Shown here piece by piece: positions 56,864 to 64,000 of a stretch of 64,000 bases of DNA. Location of the stretch: the NCBI RefSeq assembly GCF_900176345.1, contig NZ_FWXU01000003.1, forward strand, positions 186,001 to 250,000, read 5' to 3'. Made by a program: the position numbers and the translations under genes. The DNA comes from Rhizobium sp. RU36D (GTDB lineage: Bacteria > Pseudomonadota > Alphaproteobacteria > Rhizobiales > Rhizobiaceae). Below the pieces are notes generated by a model that saw nothing but the letters and a program-made list of their open reading frames with translations, made no database searches and had not been told where the DNA came from. Positions within the stretch are counted from its first letter, which is position 1, and every line of letters begins with the position of its first letter.

Positions 56864-57545
56864 TGTTCTCAACGGCCGTCCGTTCTGGCAGCGACTGGGC
56901 GGCGCGGAAAAGGCGGTCGCCTTGGCCGCCTGTGCCGGAGCACTCGCTGGAACGGCTCTCATCGCCGATGGCCTCTACATCAAGGCCAAGGCGTCACTGT
57001 CCCAGGTGCTGCTGCAGCGCAGCTTTGCCGCCGAACTCTCAGGTTACGCCGGCGCCAGGCCTTGGCCATGGGCGGATTTCGTCACCGAGGCGAGGATTGC
57101 CGCGCCCCGGCTCGGCGCAGAGGCGATCGTGCTGCGGGGCGCCAGCGGCGAGACGCTGGCCTTCGGTCCCGCCCATCTCGAGGGCACGCCGCTGCCCGGC
57201 GAAGCAGGCACGGCGGTCATCGCCGCCCATCGCGACACCCATTTCCGCTGGTTGAAGGACCTTCACCCCGGCGATGAGGTCGAGATCACCAGGCGCGATG
57301 GCCGCATGCTGGTGTTCGAGGTATCGGAGGCGCGCATCGCACCCTGGAATGAGAGCGGCATCAACGCCTCGGCGCTCGGCGTGCATCTGGCACTCGCCAC
57401 CTGCTGGCCATTCGACGCCACAACGCCCGGCCCGCTGCGCTATATCGTCGACCTGGAACTGGTCCGGGATGCAACGCTTTCCGAAGAGGCGATCCCCACG
57501 GCGGCACGCTACACATCTGCGTTATCGGCGCCATTCCCGTCCTGA
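56853..57545 (+). CDS. Class GN sortase
   Basis: 230 residues starting at a GTG within the end of the substrate gene. An N-terminal membrane helix (VALAACAGALAGTALIADGLY) precedes the sortase beta-barrel. The catalytic triad is visible: His126 in AAHRDTHFRWL, Cys184 in LATCWPF and Arg196 in GPLRYIV. It would cleave the LPQTA signal between Thr and Ala and attach or release the VIT/vWA protein. In Gram-negatives the acceptor is unknown. Confidence 0.93.
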   Translation: MDADVLNGRPFWQRLGGAEKAVALAACAGALAGTALIADGLYIKAKASLSQVLLQRSFAAELSGYAGARPWPWADFVTEARIAAPRLGAEAIVLRGASGETLAFGPAHLEGTPLPGEAGTAVIAAHRDTHFRWLKDLHPGDEVEITRRDGRMLVFEVSEARIAPWNESGINASALGVHLALATCWPFDATTPGPLRYIVDLELVRDATLSEEAIPTAARYTSALSAPFPS

Positions 57546-57611
57546 GCATCCTTGATGCCGCAGGGGGTGAAAACCATCTTGCCCCTAACGAGGAAACGTC
57601 AGGAGGCTCCA

Positions 57612-58769
57612 TTGAATAAGACCCTAAGCACCGCCGTGAAGGTGATGACCCTGTCCACCGCTGGCATGGTGATGGCAAGTTCCATGGCCTGGAGCCAGCA
57701 GGGAGACGTCGTCGCCACGCAGGATGCCAATGTCCGGGTGGAGACTGTCGTCGACGGGCTCGAACATCCCTGGGCCGTGGAAGTGCTGCCGGATGGCGCT
57801 TACATCGTCACGGAAAGACCGGGCCGCCTCAGGATCGTCCGCGACGGCGCGCTCTCCGATCCCCTGGGCGGATTGCCGGAAATCCGGGCAGCCGGCCAGG
57901 GCGGTTTGCTGGATGTGGCGCTCGCACCTGATTTCGCGCAGAGCCGCCTACTCTTCCTTACCGCTTCCGTTCCCGGAGAGGGAGGTGCGGGAACCGCCGT
58001 CTTCCGCGCCAAACTCTCCGCTGACGAGAAAAAGCTTGAAAATGTCGAGCGCATCTTTGCCATGAACAAGTTCACCGGCGCCGGCCAGCATTTCGGCTCG
58101 CGCATCGCCATCGATCGGGACGGCGCGCTGTTCTTCGGCATCGGCGACCGCGGCGATGGCCCCCGCGCCCAGGACCCGAAGGACCATGCCGGAAAGCTGA
58201 TGCGCATCAGCCAGGACGGCAAGGTGCCGGCGGACAATCCCTTTGCCAAGGGCGGCGACGCGCTCCCTGAAATCTGGTCCATGGGTCACCGCAACCCGCA
58301 GGGCATCACGATCGATCCGGCCGACGGTCGCCTCATCACGGTGGAACATGGCGCACGGGGCGGCGACGAGATCAACGTGCCGCAAGCCGGCAAAAACTAT
58401 GGCTGGCCGGTGATCAGCTACGGCGTGAACTATTCCGGCTCGCAGATCGGCGAAGGGTCTGCCAAGGAAGGGCTGGAACAGCCGCTGCATTATTGGGATC
58501 CCTCTATCGCCCCGGGCGCCATCGCCATCTATCGCGGCGAGATGTTTCCGGAATGGGATGGCGATTTCATTGTGGCGGCCCTGAAGTACCAGTTGATTTC
58601 GCGCGTGCCGCGCGACGCCGATGGCAGCATCGGTCCGGAGGAACGCCTGTTTCAGGGAGACTACGGGCGTATCCGTGATGTCGTTGTGGCGCCAGACGGG
58701 GCCTTGCTGATGGTGACCGACGAGGACAACGGCGCCCTGCTGCGGGTCTCGCGCGCCTCCAATTCCTGA
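57612..58769 (+). CDS. PQQ-dependent sugar dehydrogenase (soluble GDH-like)
   Basis: 385 residues from a TTG at 57612 with a perfect AGGAGG five bases before it; the frame to 57552 gives an extension without signal character. A signal peptide (VMTLSTAGMVMASSMAWS) is followed by the GSDH domain: LEHPWAVEVLPDGAYIVTER, GLLDVALAPDF, GQHFGSRIAIDRDGALFFGIGDRG, WSMGHRNPQGITID, EHGARGGDEIN and GKNYGWPVISYG. These are conserved in YliI/Asd-type periplasmic aldose dehydrogenases. It requires PQQ; PQQ synthesis genes are not in the window. It follows the sortase gene by 66 bases. Confidence 0.92.
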   Translation: MNKTLSTAVKVMTLSTAGMVMASSMAWSQQGDVVATQDANVRVETVVDGLEHPWAVEVLPDGAYIVTERPGRLRIVRDGALSDPLGGLPEIRAAGQGGLLDVALAPDFAQSRLLFLTASVPGEGGAGTAVFRAKLSADEKKLENVERIFAMNKFTGAGQHFGSRIAIDRDGALFFGIGDRGDGPRAQDPKDHAGKLMRISQDGKVPADNPFAKGGDALPEIWSMGHRNPQGITIDPADGRLITVEHGARGGDEINVPQAGKNYGWPVISYGVNYSGSQIGEGSAKEGLEQPLHYWDPSIAPGAIAIYRGEMFPEWDGDFIVAALKYQLISRVPRDADGSIGPEERLFQGDYGRIRDVVVAPDGALLMVTDEDNGALLRVSRASNS

Positions 58770-59300
58770 CGCCACACGCCCTTTAAGCGCAAATCACAAA
58801 GTTCTGAGGCGAATATCGCCTCGGAACGGTGGGCTGGCGAAGCCCCCTAAAAAAGTTTTTTGCTGACACGATTGGTAAATTTTTGCGCAATGCCTGCCGA
58901 TTTTGAGCGCAACTGTATCGCGGGCGATGCAATTTTTGCGCTGCTGGATTAAAAAATCCGCACAACCGCGTGAGTCGGCTGTTTTTCGTGCGCGCGCACA
59001 CGATAATGGACCAAATGTGTTAGAAAAGTTTTGCTTGCCAATTTTATTTAAAGCTAGCACTCTATTGGCGTTCGGGCAGTTTTACGAGCACGGGAAGACC
59101 TTATAAATCAATGCGCGCCGGAGACGCAAATAGTTCCGGGCAACCGGTTGGGAGAGCGGTGAAAGCCGTTTCGGACGGGCTGGTTGCGGTAACGAAAGGC
59201 CCCTTTCCTCACATTTCGAGAAATGCCTGCCGCACACCCGCCGAGGGTATAATTGTGATGCTGTCCGCCGGCACCGGACAGAGAGAAAAGGACCTTACGC
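58770..59300. other. AT-rich non-coding region upstream of cspA
   Basis: 531 bases. From about 58840 to 59110 it is distinctly AT-rich for this genome, and includes the palindrome GTGCGCGCGCAC (58988-58999) and GGATT/AATCC arms near 58946-58960. Nearer to cspA, CTGTCCG and CGGACAG pair just before the ribosome site. A long cold-shock leader, a small RNA, or both are possible. Open frames on the minus strand lack good codon use. Confidence 0.4.
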
Positions 59301-59516
59301 ATGGCCGAGACTGGCATTGTTAAATTCTTCAACACCGACAAGGGCTTCGGCTTCATCAAGCCGGACAATGGCGGCGCCGACATCTTCGTGCATATCTCCG
59401 CAGTCCAGGCTTCCGGTCTGTCAGGGCTTTCCGAGAACCAGAAGGTAAGCTTCGACACAGAGCCGGACCGCCGCGGCAAGGGACCGAAGGCTGTCAACCT
59501 GCAGATCGCAGGCTGA
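59301..59516 (+). CDS. cspA: Cold-shock protein
   Basis: 71 residues. The RNA-binding motifs RNP1 (KGFGFIKPD) and RNP2 (DIFVHISAV) and the ending [15 protein letters not shown] are those of a single cold-shock domain. It binds single-stranded RNA and DNA and may melt mRNA structure. A long AT-rich leader precedes it, as often found for csp genes, and a strong terminator follows 36 bases after the stop. Confidence 0.96.
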   Translation: MAETGIVKFFNTDKGFGFIKPDNGGADIFVHISAVQASGLSGLSENQKVSFDTEPDRRGKGPKAVNLQIAG

Positions 59517-59549
59517 TCGCGTCGATATAGCTTTGGCAACGCGTTGCGG

Positions 59550-59574
59550 CCCGGCAGTGATGCCGGGTTTTTTT
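59550..59574 (+). terminator. Rho-independent terminator of cspA
   Basis: CCCGGCA (59550-59556) pairs with TGCCGGG (59561-59567) around a GTGA tetraloop, and seven T follow. Confidence 0.95.
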
Positions 59575-59660
59575 GTTCAGCTTGCGTTCAGCCGACTGCC
59601 TCTATCAATGGCGCCAGTCGAGGAGCGATACCCCTCGGATCGTTTCGAAGGAAGACCACC

Positions 59661-60119
59661 ATGCTGAAATTCGCACGTCTTGCCCTCATCACCGCAGCCG
59701 TCGTATCCGCCGGCATCACCACAGCCTCTCCGGCGCTGGCCGGTGGCCGTCACTGGGACAGGCGCGGCGAGCCGGTCGGCCGCGTGAATGATGATGCGGT
59801 CGCCCTTGGCCTGTTTGGCCTCGCAGCCGGTGTAATCGCCGGCTCGGTCATTGCCAGCCAGCCGCGCGAACCGCGTTATGTCGAGCCTGACTACGTCGAA
59901 CCGGAATACGAGCCGGACTACCGGTCGGGTCCGCGCCCGATCTACAGCTATGACAACGACTACCCGCCGCCGCCGTCGCGCGCCACCTATGGCGCCGGTG
60001 CCGAGGCCTGGTCGCCGGAATGGTATCGCTACTGCCAGTCGCGCTATCGCAGCTTCGATCCGCGGACCGGCACCTTCATCGGCTTCGACAACCGCCGCCA
60101 CTTCTGCACCGCCGGCTGA
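59661..60119 (+). CDS. BA14K-family exported protein
   Basis: 152 residues from ATG 59661, with GAAGGAAGACC upstream. A signal peptide (LALITAAVVSAGITTASPALA) leads into a short hydrophobic segment (ALGLFGLAAGVIAGSVIA) and a Pro/Tyr/Glu-rich linker (about 70-115). The C-terminal SPEWYRYCQSRYRSFDPRTG, then FIGFDNRRHFC is the BA14K motif of the Brucella immunoreactive 14-kDa protein, which has lectin-like activity. Such genes are numerous in Rhizobiales. It stands alone after cspA. Confidence 0.9.
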   Translation: MLKFARLALITAAVVSAGITTASPALAGGRHWDRRGEPVGRVNDDAVALGLFGLAAGVIAGSVIASQPREPRYVEPDYVEPEYEPDYRSGPRPIYSYDNDYPPPPSRATYGAGAEAWSPEWYRYCQSRYRSFDPRTGTFIGFDNRRHFCTAG

Positions 60120-60184
60120 TGACATGATGGGGAGTGCGCGACGCGCGCATTCCCCTATTCCACACCCTACCCCTCTTGGCCCTC

Positions 60185-60829
60185 TCAGATACCGCGCAGG
60201 AACGGGTTTTCCCGCCGCTCGTCGCCGATCCGTCCGCCCGGACCGTGGCCGCAGATGAAGCCCACGTCGTCTCCGAGCGGCAGCACCTTGTTCTTGATCG
60301 ATTGCAGCAACTGCGCGTGATTGCCGCCGGGCAAGTCGGTGCGGCCGATGGAGCCGGCAAACAGCACGTCGCCCACATGGGCGAACTTCATGGCATCGTT
60401 GTAATAGATGACGTGGCCCGGTGCATGGCCGGGGCAATGAAACACCTTGAAGCTGTGGTCGCTGAAGGAGACGCTCTCCCCATCCTCAAGCCAGCGATCC
60501 GGCATGCAGTTCTGCAAGCCGGTAATGTTGTATTTTCCGGCCTGGATCTCGATGGACTGCAACAGTGGCAGGTCGTCGCGATGGGGTCCGACGATCTCGA
60601 CGCCGAGCGCCTCCCTGAGCTGCATCGCACCGCCCGCGTGATCGAGATGGCCGTGGGTCAACCAGATCGCCTTGATCGCGATCTTGTTTTCCGAAAGCAC
60701 CTGCAGGATCACCTCGACATCCCCGCCCGGATCGACAACCACCCCTTCGCGGGTCTCGGCATCGAACAGGATTGTGCAGTTCTGCTGGAAGGGAGTGACG
60801 GGAACGACCCCGGCCTGCAAAGTACCCAT
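60185..60829 (-). CDS. MBL-fold metallo-hydrolase (glyoxalase II-like)
   Basis: 214 residues from ATG 60829, with CAGGT upstream. The metal-binding motif is IWLTHGHLDHAGGAMQLREA (His-x-His-x-Asp-His), followed by FHCPGHAPGHVIYY, FAHVGDVLFAGSIGRTDLPGG with the bridging Asp, and the final ICGHGPGGRIGDER. The size and these blocks match the YcbL/GloB group of small hydroxyacylglutathione hydrolase-like enzymes. The substrate is probably a thioester, but this is not shown. Upstream on the same strand is a tiny membrane protein gene. Confidence 0.93.
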   Translation of the reverse strand: MGTLQAGVVPVTPFQQNCTILFDAETREGVVVDPGGDVEVILQVLSENKIAIKAIWLTHGHLDHAGGAMQLREALGVEIVGPHRDDLPLLQSIEIQAGKYNITGLQNCMPDRWLEDGESVSFSDHSFKVFHCPGHAPGHVIYYNDAMKFAHVGDVLFAGSIGRTDLPGGNHAQLLQSIKNKVLPLGDDVGFICGHGPGGRIGDERRENPFLRGI

Positions 60830-60919
60830 GGATATACCTGACGCGCTGTTGAAATTGCGCCCAAGGTAATGATCGCCCGGGCATCGGGAAAGCCAGAACT
60901 GCCCCAATCCCCGGAAAGC

Positions 60920-61090
60920 TCACTCGGTGCGCAGAATTTCCGCGGTCGCCTGGGCATGGCCGGGCATGCTCACATTGGCGATCAGGATGGCGGCGGCCGT
61001 CAGCTTGGCGGCAAGCACGGCAATGACGACGGGGCGCAACTGCAACCGAGCGGATTGCCGGTCGTCCTGCAACGTATCGGAAAGGCTCAT
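60920..61090 (-). CDS. Small single-helix membrane protein
   Basis: 56 residues from ATG 61090, with GAGG about eight bases upstream. It starts with a charged segment (MSLSDTLQDDRQSARLQLRP), then a hydrophobic helix (VVIAVLAAKLTAAAILIANV), and ends with a short tail. It lies upstream of the MBL gene on the same strand. The family is not recognised. Small size and lack of homologues recalled keep confidence moderate. Confidence 0.5.
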   Translation of the reverse strand: MSLSDTLQDDRQSARLQLRPVVIAVLAAKLTAAAILIANVSMPGHAQATAEILRTE

Positions 61091-61260
61091 GCAAAATCCT
61101 CTGGCATAGAAGTGCTGTTCCATATCAGCGACACCTTGCGCTGGACTGGAAAACAGGCAGATAGGGATGGACATCGAAGCGGTAACCGCGTCGCAGCCGG
61201 CTTTGCGAGCGATGATTTTCTCATTTTGGCACAAGTCGGGCGCGGCTGCGCGAATATCGT

Positions 61261-61313
61261 CGAAAATGGTAAAGCATATCATTTTCGTTGGAGTTTTTGT
61301 TAAGCAGAGCTTA
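61261..61313. promoter_or_regulatory. Two inverted repeats upstream of the petP-type gene
   Basis: CGAAAATG (61261-61268) and CATTTTCG (61280-61287) are perfect arms with an 11-base spacer. Then TAAGC and GCTTA (61301-61313) form a 13-base palindrome with a 3-base centre. Both lie 114-166 bases before the MarR-type gene, in a 336-base region otherwise without a gene. They are candidates for autoregulation by the MarR or OmpR-type products. Confidence 0.45.
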
Positions 61314-61426
61314 GTTTTGCCGCGAAAACATGGCCGGAGGAATTCCGGATCACAGGGAGTTGGCGCAGGGGGTATCACGATCCTCACGGCAGGAGAGCCG
61401 TTCCCGCGCTTGAAATATAAGGACAC

Positions 61427-61948
61427 ATGCCAGTGCCGCGACAATCCGCCAGTCGGACTGCCAAGAAGGACATACCGGAAATGCCCGTCGTCGATGACAA
61501 GGCCATCGACTTCGAGACCATCGAACTCCTGTTCTTCGCCTATCGCGATTTCATCGCCGATCCGGATGCGATCCTCGCCAAGATCGGTTTCGGCCGCGCC
61601 CATCACCGGGTCGTCTATTTCGTCAGCCGGCGACCGGGCATGACCGTGGCGGACCTCCTCGGCATCCTGCAAATCACCAAGCAGAGCCTGGCGCGGGTGT
61701 TGAGGGAACTGATCGATTCCGGCTATATCAGGCAGATGGCAGGACCGGCGGACCGGCGCCAGCGGCGGCTTTATCCCACGCTTGCGGGCCGGGAACTGGC
61801 GCTCGCCTTGTCAGACCCGCAGTCCCGACGGATCGCCAAGGCCATGGACTCGCTGAACCCCGACATGCGCGATGGTGTGCGGCAGTTCCTGAAGGCGATG
61901 AGCGACAGCGAAAAGGCGGCAACACCTGTGGACGTGGAGATCGACTGA
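61427..61948 (+). CDS. petP: MarR-family regulator of the PetP type
   Basis: 173 residues from ATG 61427 (AAGGA upstream); an ATG at 61481 is an alternative. The winged helix contains HHRVVYFVSRRPGMTVADLLGILQITKQSLARVLRELIDSGYIRQ and the wing DRRQRRLYPTLAGREL. It is followed after one base by an OmpR-type regulator, then by a sensor kinase. This order matches petP-petR, first described in Rhodobacter capsulatus, where the pair is needed for cytochrome bc1 gene expression. Direct targets here are unknown. Confidence 0.85.
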   Translation: MPVPRQSASRTAKKDIPEMPVVDDKAIDFETIELLFFAYRDFIADPDAILAKIGFGRAHHRVVYFVSRRPGMTVADLLGILQITKQSLARVLRELIDSGYIRQMAGPADRRQRRLYPTLAGRELALALSDPQSRRIAKAMDSLNPDMRDGVRQFLKAMSDSEKAATPVDVEID

Positions 61949-61949
61949 C

Positions 61950-62651
61950 ATGGCGCGCAAGATCGAACTCGAGGACGACGCCGCGCATCTGCTTGTGGTG
62001 GATGACGACACCCGCATCCGCGACCTGCTGCATCGCTACCTCACCGAAAAAGGCTTTCGCGTCACCGTCGCCGCCGATGCCGGCGAGGCCAGGCGCAAAC
62101 TCAAGGGGCTGAACTACGACCTCCTGATCGTCGACGTGATGATGCCCGGTGAGTCCGGCCTGTCGCTGACCCAGAGCCTGTCGCGCGACAAGCGGGTGCC
62201 GATCATCATGCTAACGGCACGCTCCGAGGCGGAATCCCGCATTGCCGGCCTGGAAGCCGGTGCCGACGATTATCTCGCCAAGCCTTTCGACCCGCGTGAA
62301 CTGGTGCTGCGCATTAACAACATTCTGAAGCGCAACAGCGTTCCCGAGGCTCCGAAGATCGAACAGGTGATGTTCGGGCCCTACACCTTCTCGATCCTGC
62401 GCAAGGAGTTGAAAAAGGCCGCTGAGGTCATTCGCCTGACAGATCGCGAGCAGGAAATCATGCTGCTGTTCGCCTCGCGTGCCGGCGATACCATTCCCCG
62501 CCATGAACTGATCGGCAACGACACGGAGGTCGGCGAGCGTACCATCGACGTGCAGATCAATCGCCTGCGGCGCAAGATCGAGGACGATCCGGCCAATCCT
62601 GTCTGGCTGCAGACCGTGCGCGGCATCGGTTACCGCCTGAGCATGGACTGA
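61950..62651 (+). CDS. petR: OmpR-family response regulator (PetR-like)
   Basis: 233 residues. The receiver domain has the acidic pocket (LLVVDDDTRIRDLL), phosphoacceptor Asp62 in LLIVDVMMPGESG and Lys in DDYLAKPFDPREL. The C-terminal winged helix has TDREQEIMLLFASRAGDTI, then GERTIDVQINRLRRKIEDDP and TVRGIGYRLS. It is the middle gene of the MarR-regulator-kinase cluster; the start of the petP-type gene's stop is adjacent. The expected partner is the kinase that follows. Confidence 0.93.
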   Translation: MARKIELEDDAAHLLVVDDDTRIRDLLHRYLTEKGFRVTVAADAGEARRKLKGLNYDLLIVDVMMPGESGLSLTQSLSRDKRVPIIMLTARSEAESRIAGLEAGADDYLAKPFDPRELVLRINNILKRNSVPEAPKIEQVMFGPYTFSILRKELKKAAEVIRLTDREQEIMLLFASRAGDTIPRHELIGNDTEVGERTIDVQINRLRRKIEDDPANPVWLQTVRGIGYRLSMD

Positions 62652-62654
62652 CCG

Positions 62655-64000
62655 GTGGAACGGGCGATCGACCAGCTTCGCGACCACCTGCTTTCCGGCC
62701 TCGCCCGTCTTCGCGAGCGAAAGCCGCGCACCTGCGAGAAGGGCGAGCCCCTGGTTCCCGGCCTCGACTCGCTGAAGCGTGACTACGAGCGCAGCACCGC
62801 CACTGGCTTCAGGGGCTTCCTGCGCTGGATGCGCCGGCGCTTGCCGACGGGCCTGTTTGCCCGCTCCCTGCTCATCATCATCCTGCCGATGCTGATCCTG
62901 CAGACGGTCGTCACCTTCGTCTTCATGGAGCGTCACTGGCAGATGGTGACGGAGCGACTGTCCGCGGCCGTCACCCGCGATATCGCCGCGCTGATCGAGA
63001 TCATCGAGACCTATCCCAACGATCCCGACTACGCCAATGTCGTGCGCATCGCCCGTGAAAAGCTCGACATGACAATCTCGGTCGAGCCGGGCGGCCAGTT
63101 GCCGGCTCCAAGGCCGAAACCGTTCTTCTCGATCCTCGACCAGACGCTGAGCGACCAGATCAACCAGCAGATCCACAGGCCCTACTGGATCGATACGGTC
63201 GGTGATTCCCAACTGGTCGAGATCCGCATCCAGCTTCCCGACAAGGTGTTGCGCATCTTTGCCCAGCGCAACCAGGCCTATGCCTCCAACAGCCATATCT
63301 TCCTGGTGTGGATGGCGAGCACGTCGCTTGTCTTGATCATCATCTCAACCCTGTTCCTGCGCGGCCAGATCCGCCCGATCCTGCTGCTGGCCAAGGCAGC
63401 AGAAAGCTTCGGCAAGGGACAGAAGCCGCCGGAGAATTTCAGCCCCCGGGGCGCCGATGAAGTTCGCCGCGCCGGCCTCGCCTTCATCCAGATGCGCGAA
63501 CGCATCGAACGGCAGATCGAGCAGCGCACGGCCATGCTGACCGGCGTCAGCCACGACCTGCGCACCATCCTGACCCGCTTCAAGCTGCAACTGGCGCTGG
63601 CTGGCGACAGTCCCGATCTCGAATACCTGAACAAGGATGTCGACGACATGCAGACCATGCTTGAAGGCTATATGGCCTTTGCGCGGGGCGAAGCGGAAGA
63701 GGATGTCGGCAAGGTCAAGCTCAGCACCATCCTGGAAAACCTCAGGAACGAGTTCGTGTTGCACGGCAAGGACTACAGCTACACGATTTCAGGCGACGAC
63801 AATCTGGCGGTGCGGCCCAATGCATTCACCAGGCTGGTCGGCAATCTCGCCTCCAATGCCCGCCGCTATGCCCAGACCCTGCGCATCGAAGCCGTGCATG
63901 ATGCGAAATGGCTGACCCTGCATTTCGACGATGACGGTCCGGGCATCGCCCGCGAAAGCCGGGAAGACGTGTTCAAGCCCTTCTACCGGCTGGACGAGGC
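62655..64000 (+). CDS. EnvZ-like membrane sensor histidine kinase (3' end outside window)
   Basis: The frame is open from a GTG at 62655 (3 bases after petR) to the window end, giving at least 448 residues; an ATG at 62826 is a possible later start. Two membrane helices flank a periplasmic domain (FARSLLIIILPMLILQTVV near 75 and HIFLVWMASTSLVLIIIST near 215). A HAMP segment follows, then the H-box GVSHDLRTILTRFKLQL with phosphoacceptor His300, N-box LVGNLASNARRYA and G1 box DDDGPGIARE. It probably phosphorylates the PetR-type regulator upstream. The signal is unknown. Confidence 0.92.
   Translation, partial: MERAIDQLRDHLLSGLARLRERKPRTCEKGEPLVPGLDSLKRDYERSTATGFRGFLRWMRRRLPTGLFARSLLIIILPMLILQTVVTFVFMERHWQMVTERLSAAVTRDIAALIEIIETYPNDPDYANVVRIAREKLDMTISVEPGGQLPAPRPKPFFSILDQTLSDQINQQIHRPYWIDTVGDSQLVEIRIQLPDKVLRIFAQRNQAYASNSHIFLVWMASTSLVLIIISTLFLRGQIRPILLLAKAAESFGKGQKPPENFSPRGADEVRRAGLAFIQMRERIERQIEQRTAMLTGVSHDLRTILTRFKLQLALAGDSPDLEYLNKDVDDMQTMLEGYMAFARGEAEEDVGKVKLSTILENLRNEFVLHGKDYSYTISGDDNLAVRPNAFTRLVGNLASNARRYAQTLRIEAVHDAKWLTLHFDDDGPGIARESREDVFKPFYRLDE

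Noticed and set aside
58794..59060. 88-residue minus-strand frame in the AT-rich block before cspA
   Set aside because: Codon use is unlike the genome and no start signal is present.

Overview
The window is GC-rich chromosomal DNA from an alphaproteobacterium of the Rhizobiales, most likely Rhizobiaceae (Agrobacterium/Rhizobium group). The evidence is the trxB-lsrB neighbourhood followed by two tandem AbcR-type sRNAs and an ArsR gene, the greA-lpcC pair, BA14K and DUF930 proteins, a MarR/OmpR/histidine kinase cluster of the petPR type, a RIME-like repeat, and a 684-residue RpoD near DnaG. Most of the window is ordinary core genome. I see no prophage, no intact insertion sequence, no CRISPR array and no rRNA operon. 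One tRNA gene is present: tRNA-Ile2 with anticodon CAU.

Layout. 0-6.4 kb: two small exported proteins, a three-gene ABC export operon (ATPase, FtsX-type permease, HlyD-type adaptor), and an unknown protein with an RN-x3-H motif. 6.9-17.4 kb: the tRNA, a SIMPL-domain protein, YjbQ, a UPF0303 protein, a GGDEF-EAL protein, a divergent lysG-lysE pair, an M20 amidohydrolase, a TonB-like DUF930 protein and a PAS protein. 17.4-19.5 kb: a TIR-domain protein with a long triplet-repeat tract, next to a RIME-like inverted repeat. 20-25.9 kb: rpoD, a membrane class III adenylate cyclase and dnaG. 26-37.2 kb: yqeY, carA, a MATE transporter, a zinc metallopeptidase, a GST, carB and a DUF4258/DUF2283 pair. 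37.2-41.2 kb: an ArsR-SRPBCC-SRPBCC operon and a two-gene DNA repair module (radical SAM protein plus DUF4130-UdgX fusion). 41.4-49.6 kb: an MFS transporter, greA with a terminator-bearing leader, lpcC, an Lrp-family gene, trxB, lsrB, two AbcR-type sRNAs, arsR and an Old Yellow Enzyme. 49.7-54.2 kb: an SDR operon with a divergent LysR, a VOC protein, a DUF2188 protein and an aspartate aminotransferase. 54.5-58.8 kb: a Gram-negative sortase system (VIT/vWA substrate with a C-terminal LPQTA signal, and class GN sortase) followed by a PQQ-type sugar dehydrogenase. 59-64 kb: cspA, a BA14K protein, an MBL hydrolase and a petP-petR-sensor kinase cluster that runs off the end.

How genes work together. 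The core blocks cover transcription (rpoD, greA), replication priming (dnaG), carbamoyl phosphate synthesis (carA and carB, about 4.5 kb apart) and thiol redox control (trxB with LsrB). The less-explored parts are the TIR protein, the UdgX/radical SAM pair, the sortase pair, the shared palindrome in front of both AbcR-type sRNAs, and possible transcription-attenuation leaders in front of greA and the MATE gene. All product names come from reading translated sequence and recalling families. No database search was run.
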